NCBI GenBank assembly: GCA_002747175.1
Contig: PDTK01000041.1
Location: forward strand, 1 to 43,022
DNA length: 43,022 nt
From: Deltaproteobacteria bacterium
GTDB lineage: Bacteria > Desulfobacterota > Desulfobacteria > Desulfobacterales > Desulfosarcinaceae
Reading direction: 5' to 3'
The notes below the pieces were generated by a model. It made no database searches. It saw only the letters and a list, made by a program, of their open reading frames with translations, and was not told where the DNA came from. Numbering within the stretch: the first letter of the stretch is position 1; every line of letters begins with the position of its first letter. This document shows positions 24,901-33,194 of this stretch, piece by piece. Both the position numbers and the translations under genes were made by a program.

Positions 24901-26446
24901 GCCCATTGCAGATGCGTCCGGACCGGCTGATGCCAAAGACATCCTCGTTCAATGGCTCCGCTTCTATGGACCGCTTACAGCGGATCAGATCCGTGGTCGC
25001 CTGGGCCTTACAGAAGAATGGTTGCAGCCGATCCTTGAGTCGCTGGTCGAATCCCGCGATGTCATTACCGGACCGCTGATCGTTGATCGAACCGACGCGC
25101 TGATATGTTGCGCCGACAATTACGAATCCCTGCTGCGCATGGCGCGTTCGGGGCGAAGGGCAGCCATTACGCCGCGATCCATAGAAAAGCTCGCCTTGGC
25201 CCTGGCCCATTATCAGGGCCTGACCGGTCCGGACCGTGGCACCGATGCACTGGCCGAATGCATCTCGGTTTTTACCGGGCTGCCGCTGCCCGCCGGGTTA
25301 TGGGAATCGGAGGTCCTGCCGGCACGGACCGGAGACTATCAACCCGTCTGGTTGGACCGTCTGGTCCAGGCGTCGTCATTGATGTGGGTGGGACATTCGG
25401 GGCATCGGGTGATGTTTTGCATGGAGACCGATCTGGATTTGATTTCATCGGTCAATGGATCCGATCCCGATTGTGATAAGAGCGAAAAGGATCGGGTTCA
25501 GGAGACAATCCAGCGTTTCCCGGACCGTCAGGGGCGTTACCGGCTCTCGATCCTGTTGGGCGATCCACCCCAAGCGGCGCAGCAGGTTCTCAAATCCCTT
25601 TGGCATGGTGTGTGGTCCGGTCGTGTGACCAACGACAACATGTCCGCCTTGCGGCAGATGATCGACCGTCGATTCAAAATCGACGAGCGGTCGCCAAAAC
25701 GGATGCCGGTCGAATACCTTTCTCACGCCCACATGGGCAGGCGCCGACGCAGGGCCTTCGGCCAGGCTTCGTTGGGAGCGGTGGGAAATTGGTATCTCAT
25801 CAATTATCCGTTGGCATCCGAAGGCCTGATTGAACGCGATGAACTGATCAAAGAACGGGCCCGTCTGCTTCTGGATCGATACGGGATCTTGTTCCGTCAT
25901 CTGCTAACCAGGGAAATGGAGATGTTTCGCTGGCCGGCGGTCTTTCGTGCCCTGCGGCTCATGGAGCTTTCCGGCGAAGTTATATCCGGATGTTTTTTCA
26001 GCGGCATTCCCGGGCTTCAGTTCGTGTCCCGGCGTATGCTGCGGCTGCTCGGTCAACAACTCCCCGAGGAGACCTTGTACTGGCTCAGCGCACAAGACCC
26101 GGCTTCCTTGTGCGGGCTTGGTTTGGATGCACTTAAAGGAAAGCTTCCCCATCGATCAAAGGGGACACACCTGGTGTACCGGGGAAGCCGACTGATCATG
26201 GTCTCCAGACGGAACGGAAAATCCATTGATCTGCACATGGACGCGGACCATGACCAGGCGGCAGATGGATTTATTTTGTTCGATCATCTGCTGGGGCGAC
26301 GTGTCAGGCCAATGCGGTCCATTCTTATCGAAACAATCAACGGTACCCATGCCGCAGACAGCCCCTGGCTAAACCTTTTGCATCAACGGTTCGATATAAC
26401 CGTTGAGATGAACACCGTAACACTGTTTCGTAAAACGGCCGGCTGA
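21935..26446 (+). CDS. lhr: Large Lhr-type ATP-dependent helicase
   Basis: This superfamily-2 helicase of 1503 residues has the length of the long bacterial Lhr proteins and is probably involved in DNA or RNA-DNA repair in the cytosol. Motifs in order: Q-like motif RPTSIQANAWP, Walker A APTGSGKT near residues 49-56, TPESLHIM, the DEIH box in VILDEIHAVAGNRRG, SATVNP, and the second RecA fold with LELGIDIGSLDRVILVQSP and QRIGRSGHGVGE. A winged helix and the Lhr-core region follow, then a long C-terminal half ending with FRWPAVFRALRLMELSGEVISGCFFSGIPGLQF. The frame is open from 21857. I use the ATG at 21935 because it precedes the conserved region, though its ribosome site is weak. Confidence 0.93.
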   Translation: MNADKGPLAHFHPLISRWFQNRIGRPTSIQANAWPLIADNRHVLITAPTGSGKTLAAFLWALDQLICQRWQDQETRILYVSPLKALNNDVQRNLIGPLKEMRTVFDNAGEPLPAIRVATRSGDTPASERRRMLRQPPEILITTPESLHIMTASRGGLSILGRIKTVILDEIHAVAGNRRGTLLMSAVERLVLHGGEFQRIALSATVNPIERIARFVGGYRITGDDTDPVYTPRTVELCRCDDAHPVHLDIRVPDTLRTNASGKSLWPELAASLRPIINKHRSCIAFTNSRQLAEKLTFLINSDGPQPIAYAHHGSLSKELRLEVEQRLKKGDLKAIVATASLELGIDIGSLDRVILVQSPQSISSAVQRIGRSGHGVGETSRASFFCTHATDVLTAAILAESVLNRDVEPVRPVKCPLDVLSQVIIAMTGLQPWDRDRLFASVRCAYPFHELRREPFDGVVDMLAGRYAGTRIPALKPKLAVDRLDNTVLARKGALLNLYTSGGVIPDRGYFGLRHQQTGHRIGELDEEFVWEAKTGQVFTLGTQNWRICHISANDVIVLPAAPKAPAPPFWRAEDADRDFYLSEKIARFLEDADQRLTDPAFRDRLIDHYQLDRKSAGYLVDFLFRQRQQTGCPLPHRHHVVVEWFPAPKSGPDVRQAVIHTFWGGRVNRPFSLALEAAWERRYGGAPSIFPTNDGVYLIVSDMPANVDIVSLVTSDKIDTLLKEGLAGSGIFGARFRECAARALLLPRADLNRRMPLWLTRQRSQHLLAAVESFADFPILLETWRTCLQDHFDMPALGMLLEGLQDGTIACSQIDSNAPSPMALSGAWRQINQYMYADDRAASRVKPHIAGDLFEQVVFGHHVRPAIAQDIVDDFQQRRQRLYPDYTPDNPLDLLEWVKERHLIPLNEWQRLLAHARRDHGVSPDELVGPIAAKLLRLSVNPAHDLSAQLIVATEMGADIAAAIYSGRTDLQWASVDTGVHIGEGPLPIADASGPADAKDILVQWLRFYGPLTADQIRGRLGLTEEWLQPILESLVESRDVITGPLIVDRTDALICCADNYESLLRMARSGRRAAITPRSIEKLALALAHYQGLTGPDRGTDALAECISVFTGLPLPAGLWESEVLPARTGDYQPVWLDRLVQASSLMWVGHSGHRVMFCMETDLDLISSVNGSDPDCDKSEKDRVQETIQRFPDRQGRYRLSILLGDPPQAAQQVLKSLWHGVWSGRVTNDNMSALRQMIDRRFKIDERSPKRMPVEYLSHAHMGRRRRRAFGQASLGAVGNWYLINYPLASEGLIERDELIKERARLLLDRYGILFRHLLTREMEMFRWPAVFRALRLMELSGEVISGCFFSGIPGLQFVSRRMLRLLGQQLPEETLYWLSAQDPASLCGLGLDALKGKLPHRSKGTHLVYRGSRLIMVSRRNGKSIDLHMDADHDQAADGFILFDHLLGRRVRPMRSILIETINGTHAADSPWLNLLHQRFDITVEMNTVTLFRKTAG

Positions 26447-26466
26447 GGCGTAAAGGCACAATCCAT

Positions 26467-28104
26467 ATGGATATTCAGTGGCTTTCTCAACTTCTGCATC
26501 ATCAATCAAACCCGGGTCGCATTGCGTCCAATCTGGTGTTGAGGCCCGGTGATCGATTGACCGCCACGGTGCTGGAGGTGGAAAAAGGAAACGATGCATT
26601 GTTGTCCTTCGGCCACTTGCGTGCATATGCACGTTTGCCTGTGCCCGTAACGGCGAATCAATCGATTCAGGTGCGGGTGGACGAAACCGGACAGAAGCTG
26701 GAGCTGGTCATGACGACCGGCCCTGAATCCAGGTTTTCCAACGGCAAAAAAAACGCCATGTCCATTGAGTTGTTCGAACCAGTATCCGACAAACCTTCAC
26801 TCAACGCACACGCCCGCATGCTGGTTCCCGGCGAATCCTTGCAGGGACGGATTACCGGGTTCGAAAAAGACGGCCTGCAACTCGTGGACTTCGGAAAATT
26901 CAAGGCGTTCACGAAAATCGATGTGCCCGTCCGGCCGGGACAGGTGATCGGGCTGACCGTGACCCAAAGCGGCGATACGCTGACCCTGGCGATAAATCCT
27001 TCGGCAAAGGCGGGAAATCAGGTGCCTGGCCAATCGGCGGGAGCGGTGTCTGTGGCCAGGGGCGATGTATCATCGCTACCCGCCAGTCCAATGGCCTCTA
27101 CCGCACAGCCACCCACAGCGGTGGCTGACGGGGCCCCCATCGAGACGGTCAAAGCCGATGTGCCTCGGATGCAAACGGTTGAACCGCCCGTACGTCTTCC
27201 GGAAACCCTTTTGCCGCCCACCTCGGACAACATGGCCGCCGTACGGACTTTCGCTCGGCAATTGCTTGATCGAGCATCTGCGTCTGGTGCAGGTACGGCC
27301 GGGGAACCGGCGTTGGCCACATCCTTGAAGACGGCGCTGTTGAATCTCACTCAGGCACTTGATCCGGCTTCTACCGCCGGGGGGACGGAACCACTGATTC
27401 ATCGCGTTCGGGCCTTTGTCGAAGACTCGGGGCTCTATTTCGAGAAAAAAGTAGAGCAGGCCATCCGGTCGATCCAGAGTCAGGAGGGACGCTCGGCACC
27501 CTTGCCTGCGGAGGAACTCGCGCGCCATCCCGTCATCCGGGACATCATGATCAAGGATCTTAAACCCAACCTTTTGATCCTCAAGAATTTTCTGGAAAGT
27601 CAGGACTTGGCATCGCGGGAAACCGAGCGGCATGCACTTGAGACCGTTAAAAGTTTCGTCCAGCGTGCCGTATCCCACCTGGAACAGCAACAGCAAATGG
27701 CCACGGGAAAGCCCGTGGACCCGGATGTGATGCAGGCATTTTCGCACCTGCTGCTGATGACCGACACGGATAAAACAGCACGTTTAAAGGTCTATTACCC
27801 CAAAAAAAGACAGGATGGTGCCCGGAAGAAACCCCGTGTCTCCCTCTTGCTGGAGATGGACCGCATGGGAATGGTGCGCACCGATTTATGGATGGTCGGC
27901 CGTGATTTGAATATCTCCTTTTTCGTTGAAACCGATGAAATTAAAATGGCCATCGACAAGCATCAGGGACGCATCGGCGAGATGCTCGAAAATACGTTTA
28001 ACACCGTCGCCGTCAATGTGGTGGTCAATTCCGCCAAGATCGAAGATTTCGATGGAGAGGATCTGGCCTTGCCGGGTCAACGGCTGCTGGATGTGAGGTT
28101 ATGA
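26467..28104 (+). CDS. FliK-like (flagellar hook-length control type) protein
   Basis: The 545 residues start with two related beta-rich units: RPGDRLTATVLEVEKGNDALLSFGHLRAYARLPVPV, then VPGESLQGRITGFEKDGLQLVDFGKFKAFTKIDVPVRPGQ. A low-complexity Ala/Pro-rich linker (about 180-260) and a helical part follow. The C-terminal domain of about 120 residues has LKVYYPKKRQ, SLLLEMDRMGMVRTDLWMVGRDLNISFFVE, the pattern of FliK C-terminal (Flg_hook) domains. It ends in an ATGA overlap with the FhlB-like gene, a pairing like Bacillus ylqG-ylqH. No flagellar structural gene is near, so its role (type III export control or another duty) is open. Confidence 0.75.
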   Translation: MDIQWLSQLLHHQSNPGRIASNLVLRPGDRLTATVLEVEKGNDALLSFGHLRAYARLPVPVTANQSIQVRVDETGQKLELVMTTGPESRFSNGKKNAMSIELFEPVSDKPSLNAHARMLVPGESLQGRITGFEKDGLQLVDFGKFKAFTKIDVPVRPGQVIGLTVTQSGDTLTLAINPSAKAGNQVPGQSAGAVSVARGDVSSLPASPMASTAQPPTAVADGAPIETVKADVPRMQTVEPPVRLPETLLPPTSDNMAAVRTFARQLLDRASASGAGTAGEPALATSLKTALLNLTQALDPASTAGGTEPLIHRVRAFVEDSGLYFEKKVEQAIRSIQSQEGRSAPLPAEELARHPVIRDIMIKDLKPNLLILKNFLESQDLASRETERHALETVKSFVQRAVSHLEQQQQMATGKPVDPDVMQAFSHLLLMTDTDKTARLKVYYPKKRQDGARKKPRVSLLLEMDRMGMVRTDLWMVGRDLNISFFVETDEIKMAIDKHQGRIGEMLENTFNTVAVNVVVNSAKIEDFDGEDLALPGQRLLDVRL

Positions 28105-28367
28105 ACAGGAATCAGATCAAAAAAGTGGCGGCCCTGAAATACGACCAGGCCCGGAATATGGCCCCGCGTGTCGTGGCCAAAGGCAAAGGGCACATCGCCG
28201 AACAGATCCTCCGCATCGCACGGGAGAACGACGTGCCAATGCACGAAGATGCCAATCTGGTCAATGTGCTGGAAGCACTGGAGCTGGAATCGGAGATTCC
28301 CGCCGATCTGTATCGGGCGGTTGCCGAGGTACTGGTGTTTATCTATCGTCTCAACGGCAAGCTTTGA
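28101..28367 (+). CDS. FhlB-like protein (free FlhB C-terminal domain)
   Basis: The 88 residues correspond to the cytoplasmic C-terminal half of the export-gate protein FlhB: KKVAALKYDQARNMAPRVVAKGKGHIAEQILRIARENDVPMHEDANLVNVLEALELESEIPADLYRAVAEVLVFIY. The FlhB self-cleavage motif NPTH is absent; the equivalent site reads NMAPRV. Free copies of this kind (FhlB/YlqH) can substitute for the FlhB C-domain in some bacteria. It overlaps the FliK-like gene by four bases. Confidence 0.85.
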   Translation: MNRNQIKKVAALKYDQARNMAPRVVAKGKGHIAEQILRIARENDVPMHEDANLVNVLEALELESEIPADLYRAVAEVLVFIYRLNGKL

Positions 28368-28375
28368 CGAATCCG

Positions 28376-28472
28376 CAAAAAGCTTTTCCAGGCCAGGTAT
28401 GACCGCTTTTCCACGAAAAAAACTCAGCTTGCTTTTTTCGTAGCGGGACAAAAAATGGGGAAAGGCTTTTTG
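28376..28472. terminator. Nested hairpins between converging genes
   Basis: Outer arms CAAAAAGC (28376-28383) and GCTTTTTG (28465-28472) flank an inner hairpin, ACGAAAAAA (28413-28421) with TTTTTTCGT (28433-28441). A/T runs on both sides suit bidirectional termination between the FhlB-like gene and the leftward methyltransferase. Confidence 0.6.
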
Positions 28473-28531
28473 TATTTTGAGATCGGCTTCAATTGTCTGG
28501 TTCCTTAGAAACCCGATATCTGCGTGATGCT

Positions 28532-29662
28532 TCATCCCTTTGTTTCAAAAAGACTCATCTGGCCGTTTGCGTTGCGTTTCGGTTTTTTCGGAATCGGTGC
28601 CGCCTGGCCAGGTGAAAGCGGTTTCGGCAGGTCGTAGTCGATCTGCCAGCAGTTTTTCCCCGTTTCATGGACCGTGGCCGGTGTCGGCAGCATCATTTCG
28701 GTTTCCTGGCGGGTAATGACCGGGAAGCCGTACACCGTATTGGTATGTTTGATCGGTTTCCCGGTTTCCTGGCGATCCCCGACAAACCGCAGGTGGGCAT
28801 CCAGTCGTTCGGCGATGCGCCGGGTTCCTGTTGCCACCGATTGCCAGCAGTTTTCTCCGATCAGTTTCGCGAAAGCGGCATCCAGTTCGTATCCAACACC
28901 GTTGCGACCGGAGGCTGCCGTGGCCGCCAGGGTGGTACCGGTGCCCATAAAGGGGTCCAGGACCGTGTCGCCCATGACGGAAAACATATTGACCAGTCTG
29001 TATGCCAGTTCCAAAGGAAATGCCCCGCTGCGCTGCCGCAGCTCTTTGTCGCCGATTTTCTGCCGGGTCCCTTTGAGATCCATCCACACATCGGAAAACC
29101 ATTGGTTGCGTTCTTCCCAGAAATAGGCGCTTTGCCTGCGGTTGTTTTTCTCTTCGATTGTTTTGAACAGGCGCTTGCCGCCTTTTCGGAAGACCAACAC
29201 GTATTCATGCTCCAAGGTCACGTAGGCGCCGTTGGGCATCATCCCTGACCCCATGAATTTGTTGGGTGCATTGGTTTGCTTGCGCCACAAGATGTTGGGC
29301 AGATTGGAAAAGCCCAGGCCCAGCATGGCATTGAGAACGCGGCTGTGGTTGGGGTAGAGTGAAAATTCATCTTTCAGGGTGCGGGTGGCGTCACCGATGT
29401 TGATGCAGGCGATGCCACCGGGAACCAATACACGCCACATCTCGCGCCACACCTTGTCGAGTTGTGCATGCATCAGCTCAAACGCCCGTCTCCCGTCCCC
29501 TTGCTTCAGTGCCTTTGCGGTCGTGAGCCGGTGGCAGAAAATTTCATCCCACATTTCGATCATCGGATACGGCGGCGAGGTAACGACCAGATGAATGGTT
29601 TCGGGATCGATATCCGACATCTTGGCCGAATCCGCAAAAATAACGTGTTGTTCGGTTTGCAT
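28532..29662 (-). CDS. DNA methyltransferase, probable N4-cytosine type, beta class
   Basis: The 376-residue enzyme uses S-adenosylmethionine to methylate DNA. The catalytic motif IV TSPPYPMIEMWD is near residues 29-40, and the cofactor motif I DPFMGTGTT comes later (near 240), so the order IV-then-I marks the beta class. TSPPY is more usual for N4-cytosine than N6-adenine enzymes. Between them lies a likely target-recognition region (PNKFMGSGMMPNGAYVTLEHEYVLVFRK). A C-terminal extension ends in a basic, Pro/Lys-rich piece and QMSLFETKG. The start at 29662 (MQTEQHVIF) follows GAGGGG; an upstream start at 29722 is open. No restriction endonuclease gene adjoins, so it is an orphan, perhaps regulatory, methylase. 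Confidence 0.88.
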   Translation of the reverse strand: MQTEQHVIFADSAKMSDIDPETIHLVVTSPPYPMIEMWDEIFCHRLTTAKALKQGDGRRAFELMHAQLDKVWREMWRVLVPGGIACINIGDATRTLKDEFSLYPNHSRVLNAMLGLGFSNLPNILWRKQTNAPNKFMGSGMMPNGAYVTLEHEYVLVFRKGGKRLFKTIEEKNNRRQSAYFWEERNQWFSDVWMDLKGTRQKIGDKELRQRSGAFPLELAYRLVNMFSVMGDTVLDPFMGTGTTLAATAASGRNGVGYELDAAFAKLIGENCWQSVATGTRRIAERLDAHLRFVGDRQETGKPIKHTNTVYGFPVITRQETEMMLPTPATVHETGKNCWQIDYDLPKPLSPGQAAPIPKKPKRNANGQMSLFETKG

Positions 29663-29974
29663 TGGTTTGTCCCCTCTGATTGAAATATTTTTTACATAAA
29701 GTTTTGTTTTATGCAATCGCATGTTGATTTGAGAGATTCATCAATGCAACCCGATAAAATCGCAGAATCTGCGTCTGAATTTATCTTATCTTCTGAAAAA
29801 ATAAGTGTGTGGTTTGAAACTTGACTTTACAGACAAATTCGGGGAAAGATATCATCTTTTTAAAACCACTGTGTTCGATCCGTTTCAACGGCTTTACAAC
29901 ACCAAAACTCCAAAAAATTGTGGACGAAACCGTGGGTGTGAACCAGCCAACCGTTCAAAAGGAGATGAAACAAG

Positions 29975-31558
29975 ATGGTCAAAGTGCTTGTCAGCGATGT
30001 GCTGGGTGATGCAGGAATCGAGCTTTTCAGAAAAACCGAAGGCATCCAGGTAGATGTCAACACCGGCCTGCCGCCCGAGGAGCTCAAGGCGATCATCGGT
30101 GATTACGATGCGCTGGTCATTCGCAGTGCGACCCAAGTAAACCAAGACCTGCTGGGTGCCGCGACCCGGCTCAAGGTTGTCGGCCGGGCCGGTATCGGCC
30201 TGGACAATGTGGATATCCCCGCTGCGACCAAACGGGGCATCGTGGTCATGAACACGCCCACCGGGAATGTGGTCACGACCGCAGAACATGCCATTGCCAT
30301 GATGATGTCCCTGACCCGCAATATTCCCCAAGGCACGCTGTCGCTCAAAGCCGGACGCTGGGACAAGAGAAAGCTCCAGGGGCGGGAAATCTTCAACAAA
30401 ACCCTGGGTGTCATCGGCTTCGGTAAAATCGGTTCCATCGTGGCCGATCGTGCCAGGGGGCTGCAAATGAGAGTGGTGGTTTACGATCCTTTCGTTACAC
30501 CGGAACAGATCGAGAAGTCCGGTTACGAGAGCGTTGGCCTGGACGAACTTTATGCATGTGCCGACTATATTTCCGTGCATGTGCCCAAGCTTGAGGAGAC
30601 CACTGGTCTGCTGAACAAGGCCGCCTTTGACAAAATGAAAACCGGTGTGATGATCATCAATTGCGCCCGCGGCGGCATTATCAACGAAAATGATCTTCAG
30701 GATGCCATGCAATCCGGCAAGGTGGCCGGTGCGGCCCTTGATGTTTTTACCGTGGAACCACCGGGCGAATGCCGTCTCTTCGAGTTGGATCGAATCATTT
30801 GCACGCCGCACCTGGGTGCTTCAACTGCGGAGGCCCAGACCAATGTGGCCGTCGCCGTGGCCCGGCAGATTATCGACTACCTGACAACCGGGACCGTCAT
30901 CAATGCGGTCAATATGCCTTCGGTGGCCGGTGAACTGCTGAAAAAAATAGGCCCGTACATGGCCCTGGGAGACCGGATGGGATGTCTTCAGGCCCAGTTG
31001 GCCGACGGTCCGGTAAAGGCGGTAACCATCGAATACACCGGAGATTTCAAGGGGATGGATATGGCTCCGGTGTCGACCGCCATCTTAAAAGGACTGCTGG
31101 CGCCCATGGTCAAATACGCAGTTAACAATGTCAATGCGCCTGTCGTGGCCGATGAAATGGGCATCAAGGTCGTTAAATCGACCACCTCCGAGACCGAAGA
31201 CTACACCCACCTGATCACCTTACGCGTCAGCACCGAATCCGACCAACATGTGGTCGCCGGAACCATCATCGGAAAAAATGACCTCAAGGTGGTCCAAATC
31301 GATGATTTTCGTCTCGAATTGGTCCCCGAGGGGCATATCCTGCTGATTTTCAACCAGGATCGCCCCGGTGTCATCGGTAGCATTGGCGCCACATTGGGCA
31401 AGCACGCCATCAACATCGGTCGCATGCACTTGGGGCAGGACAAAGACAGCAATCACAATATCATTTTCCTGCAAACCGATACACCGGTGCCGTCGGAAGT
31501 GGTGGCGGAATTACGGGAGGACGTATTGGTGAACTCGGTGACGCCGTTGGAATTGTGA
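29975..31558 (+). CDS. serA: D-3-phosphoglycerate dehydrogenase, long form
   Basis: This enzyme catalyses the first step of serine synthesis, oxidising 3-phosphoglycerate with NAD. The 527 residues hold a substrate domain (VLVSDVLGDAGIELF), a nucleotide-binding domain with LGVIGFGKIGSIVADRA near 140-156, NCARGGIINENDL with the catalytic Arg, and PHLGASTAEAQTNVA with the catalytic His. An intervening allosteric domain (about 320-450) and a C-terminal ACT domain (ILLIFNQDRPGVIGSIGATLG) complete the type-1 long form, which often senses serine. AAAGGAG lies about ten bases upstream of the ATG. The gene stands alone. In the roughly 310 bases upstream I see no gene, only a small dyad CGCAGA-A-TCTGCG at about 29761. 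Confidence 0.96.
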   Translation: MVKVLVSDVLGDAGIELFRKTEGIQVDVNTGLPPEELKAIIGDYDALVIRSATQVNQDLLGAATRLKVVGRAGIGLDNVDIPAATKRGIVVMNTPTGNVVTTAEHAIAMMMSLTRNIPQGTLSLKAGRWDKRKLQGREIFNKTLGVIGFGKIGSIVADRARGLQMRVVVYDPFVTPEQIEKSGYESVGLDELYACADYISVHVPKLEETTGLLNKAAFDKMKTGVMIINCARGGIINENDLQDAMQSGKVAGAALDVFTVEPPGECRLFELDRIICTPHLGASTAEAQTNVAVAVARQIIDYLTTGTVINAVNMPSVAGELLKKIGPYMALGDRMGCLQAQLADGPVKAVTIEYTGDFKGMDMAPVSTAILKGLLAPMVKYAVNNVNAPVVADEMGIKVVKSTTSETEDYTHLITLRVSTESDQHVVAGTIIGKNDLKVVQIDDFRLELVPEGHILLIFNQDRPGVIGSIGATLGKHAINIGRMHLGQDKDSNHNIIFLQTDTPVPSEVVAELREDVLVNSVTPLEL

Positions 31559-31561
31559 AAT

Positions 31562-31605
31562 GCTGTACTTTACAGGGGCTTGGCTGCTTTTACCCCGTGA
31601 CCAGG
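31562..31605. repeat. Dispersed intergenic repeat, copy C
   Basis: CTGTACTTTACAGG...TTGGCTGCTT...CCCCGTGACCAGG matches copy B at 5393-5437 over about 42 bases with few changes. It begins just after the serA stop and runs directly into a fragment of an ABC-transporter ATPase. Confidence 0.5.
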
Positions 31606-31695
31606 AAGATTTACCATGACATCCAGAACTTCGCCAATCACTTCAGGATCGAGGGCGGAGGAGGGCTCATCAAACAGCATGATTTTGGGGCTCAT
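31604..31695 (-). pseudogene. Fragment of a polar amino-acid ABC transporter ATPase (GlnQ type)
   Basis: On the minus strand the codons from 31695 read [19 protein letters not shown], then [11 protein letters not shown]. This is the Walker B and D-loop region of GlnQ/HisP-type ATPases. It then runs into unrelated sequence at the dispersed repeat. Upstream, QRFKTDT replaces the expected QRVAIARALA, so the signature region is broken as well. Only about 30 of some 240 residues survive. It is a clear gene relic, showing past rearrangement here. Confidence 0.75.
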
Positions 31696-31763
31696 GGTGT
31701 CGGTCTTGAAACGCTGAAGCAAAATTCGAAGTTGGACGTTTGACGTTATCAGGTCTGGCTTAT

Positions 31764-31807
31764 AGCCCCCTTGAAGGGGGCTTCATCAAACCACCCGCTA
31801 AGCGGGT
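31764..31807. repeat. Dispersed terminator-like repeat, copy 2, with an extra hairpin
   Basis: AGCCCCCTT (31764-31772) pairs with AAGGGGGCT (31774-31782). Overlapping this, 31778-31807 repeats the element seen at 666-695 (gggcttcatcaaaccaccc then a GCGGGT arm). It lies 3' of leftward nagZ, as copy 1 lies 3' of leftward queE, which suggests a terminator role. Confidence 0.55.
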
Positions 31808-31898
31808 GCTCGGTGATTTTTACTTCAATTAGCACCTTACGCCTCAATTTCTGTCAAAAAAAACAAGGAAATGGGGTGGGGGACATGGGTTGCGGGCG

Positions 31899-32897
31899 TT
31901 ATGCCCGCGTTAGAAATTTTCGTTTCAATCGTAAAATTCTGGCCACGGATGCTTGCCCCATTCGACGCATACCGCCGTTTGTGGCGATCAGGTCTTTGAT
32001 CCTCTCCCAGGCCGTCTCGATGTCTGGACCTTTGTGGCAGATAAGGGCGAGGTCCACATCGGAGGCCAGGACTTGCCCAACAGCGGTGCTGATATCGTAG
32101 CCAGGCTTGATGGCGCCCATATCCAGATCATCGGTCATGACCACTCCGGTGTATCCCATTTTTTTTCTCAGCAGGTCAATCGTGACAGCCGGACTCAAAC
32201 TGGCCGGCCAGACCGGATCGAGCCCCGTACAGCGGATGTGGGATAGCATGATCCCGGCGACGTCGCTGTCGATCGCAGCGGCAAAAGGCACCAGGTCCAC
32301 ATCGTCCAATTCGGCCATATCCGCATTGAGGTCCGGCAAGGTCAGATGGCTGTCCAGGACCGTTCGGCCGATACCGGGAAAGTGTTTGGCCACGGCCATG
32401 ATGCCCCGTTGCTGGAGATGCTCGATGACGGTGGTACCCATTTGGGCGACCCATTGGGGATCGCCGCCGAATGTACGTCCGGCCATGATGCCCGGCCCGT
32501 CTGCATCGGCCACATCCAGCACCGGTGCCAGATTCATGTTGATTCCCATATCCTTCAGTTCACCGGCTGTGATGCGGGCAAATTCGATGGCATCCTCCGT
32601 CCCCTGCATGGATGGATTGCCCTCAAATTGGGTGAAAGGCGGCTTCAGGCGGGCCACCTGCCCCCCTTCCTGGTCGATGGCGATGATCAGGGGCGGCAGG
32701 CCGTACCGATGGGCGTAATCTTGGCAATCCCGGCAGAGCCGGCGAATCTGGGCTGGTGTTTCCAGGTTGCCGGCAAACAGGATCAGGCCTCCCACCTGCA
32801 AGGTGCCGATGAGAAATTCCAGCTCGCGGTTGAAACCGGTGCCCTCGAATCCCACCATCAATCTTTGTCCAGCCAGTCGTTCAGTCGAAAATTCCAT
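31899..32897 (-). CDS. nagZ: Beta-N-acetylhexosaminidase, glycoside hydrolase family 3
   Basis: This cytosolic enzyme removes N-acetylglucosamine from anhydromuropeptides in peptidoglycan recycling. The 332 residues show the single-domain GH3 barrel: GLILFAGNLETPAQIRRLC, PLIIAIDQEGGQVARLKPPFTQFEGNP, the NLAPVLDVAD block, and AKHFPGIGRTVLDSHLTLP with the acid/base His loop. The nucleophile Asp lies in GVVMTDDLDMGAI. Length and motifs fit NagZ closely. The ATG at 32897 is followed by MEFSTERLAGQRLMVGFEG, as in family members. It is monocistronic and transcribed away from the CheD-HDOD gene. The roughly 300 bases to the right hold only the promoter noted next. Confidence 0.93.
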   Translation of the reverse strand: MEFSTERLAGQRLMVGFEGTGFNRELEFLIGTLQVGGLILFAGNLETPAQIRRLCRDCQDYAHRYGLPPLIIAIDQEGGQVARLKPPFTQFEGNPSMQGTEDAIEFARITAGELKDMGINMNLAPVLDVADADGPGIMAGRTFGGDPQWVAQMGTTVIEHLQQRGIMAVAKHFPGIGRTVLDSHLTLPDLNADMAELDDVDLVPFAAAIDSDVAGIMLSHIRCTGLDPVWPASLSPAVTIDLLRKKMGYTGVVMTDDLDMGAIKPGYDISTAVGQVLASDVDLALICHKGPDIETAWERIKDLIATNGGMRRMGQASVARILRLKRKFLTRA

Positions 32898-33125
32898 TGT
32901 CGCCTCTATTCATTATTGATGACCGGTCGATGTCGGGCCTGCCCATCGGCAGGGTGCCTGAGACGGCGGCAGAGAAAGTGTGGCTGGCCATCTGATTGCA
33001 CGACGCGGTGCTCTCGTCAAAGAACCGAAGCCTTTAAACCTTATTGTTTTTTGGCTGTCAATGCAGGCTAACCATATTTCGATTTTATCCACATGCGGGT
33101 ACTTCGGTAAAAAGTTATACCACCC

Positions 33126-33155
33126 TTGAAAATCAAATGCATAGAATGATATATT
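33126..33155 (+). promoter_or_regulatory. Sigma-70-type promoter for the CheD-HDOD/selA operon
   Basis: TTGAAA (33126-33131) and TATATT (33150-33155) are separated by 18 bases. The expected start near 33162 leaves a leader of about 33 bases before the ATG at 33195. It is the best housekeeping-type promoter I see in the window. Confidence 0.6.
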
Positions 33156-33194
33156 AAAAGGTTAAGAGTTCAGGATCCTCGAAAGCGATTTCAT

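Noticed and set aside
29820..29860. TTGACT before serA as a -35 box
   Set aside because: The best -10 candidate (AAAGAT/GATATC) is too poor to support a call.
29894..30811. 305-codon open frame antisense to serA
   Set aside because: Shadow of serA, whose motifs are unambiguous.
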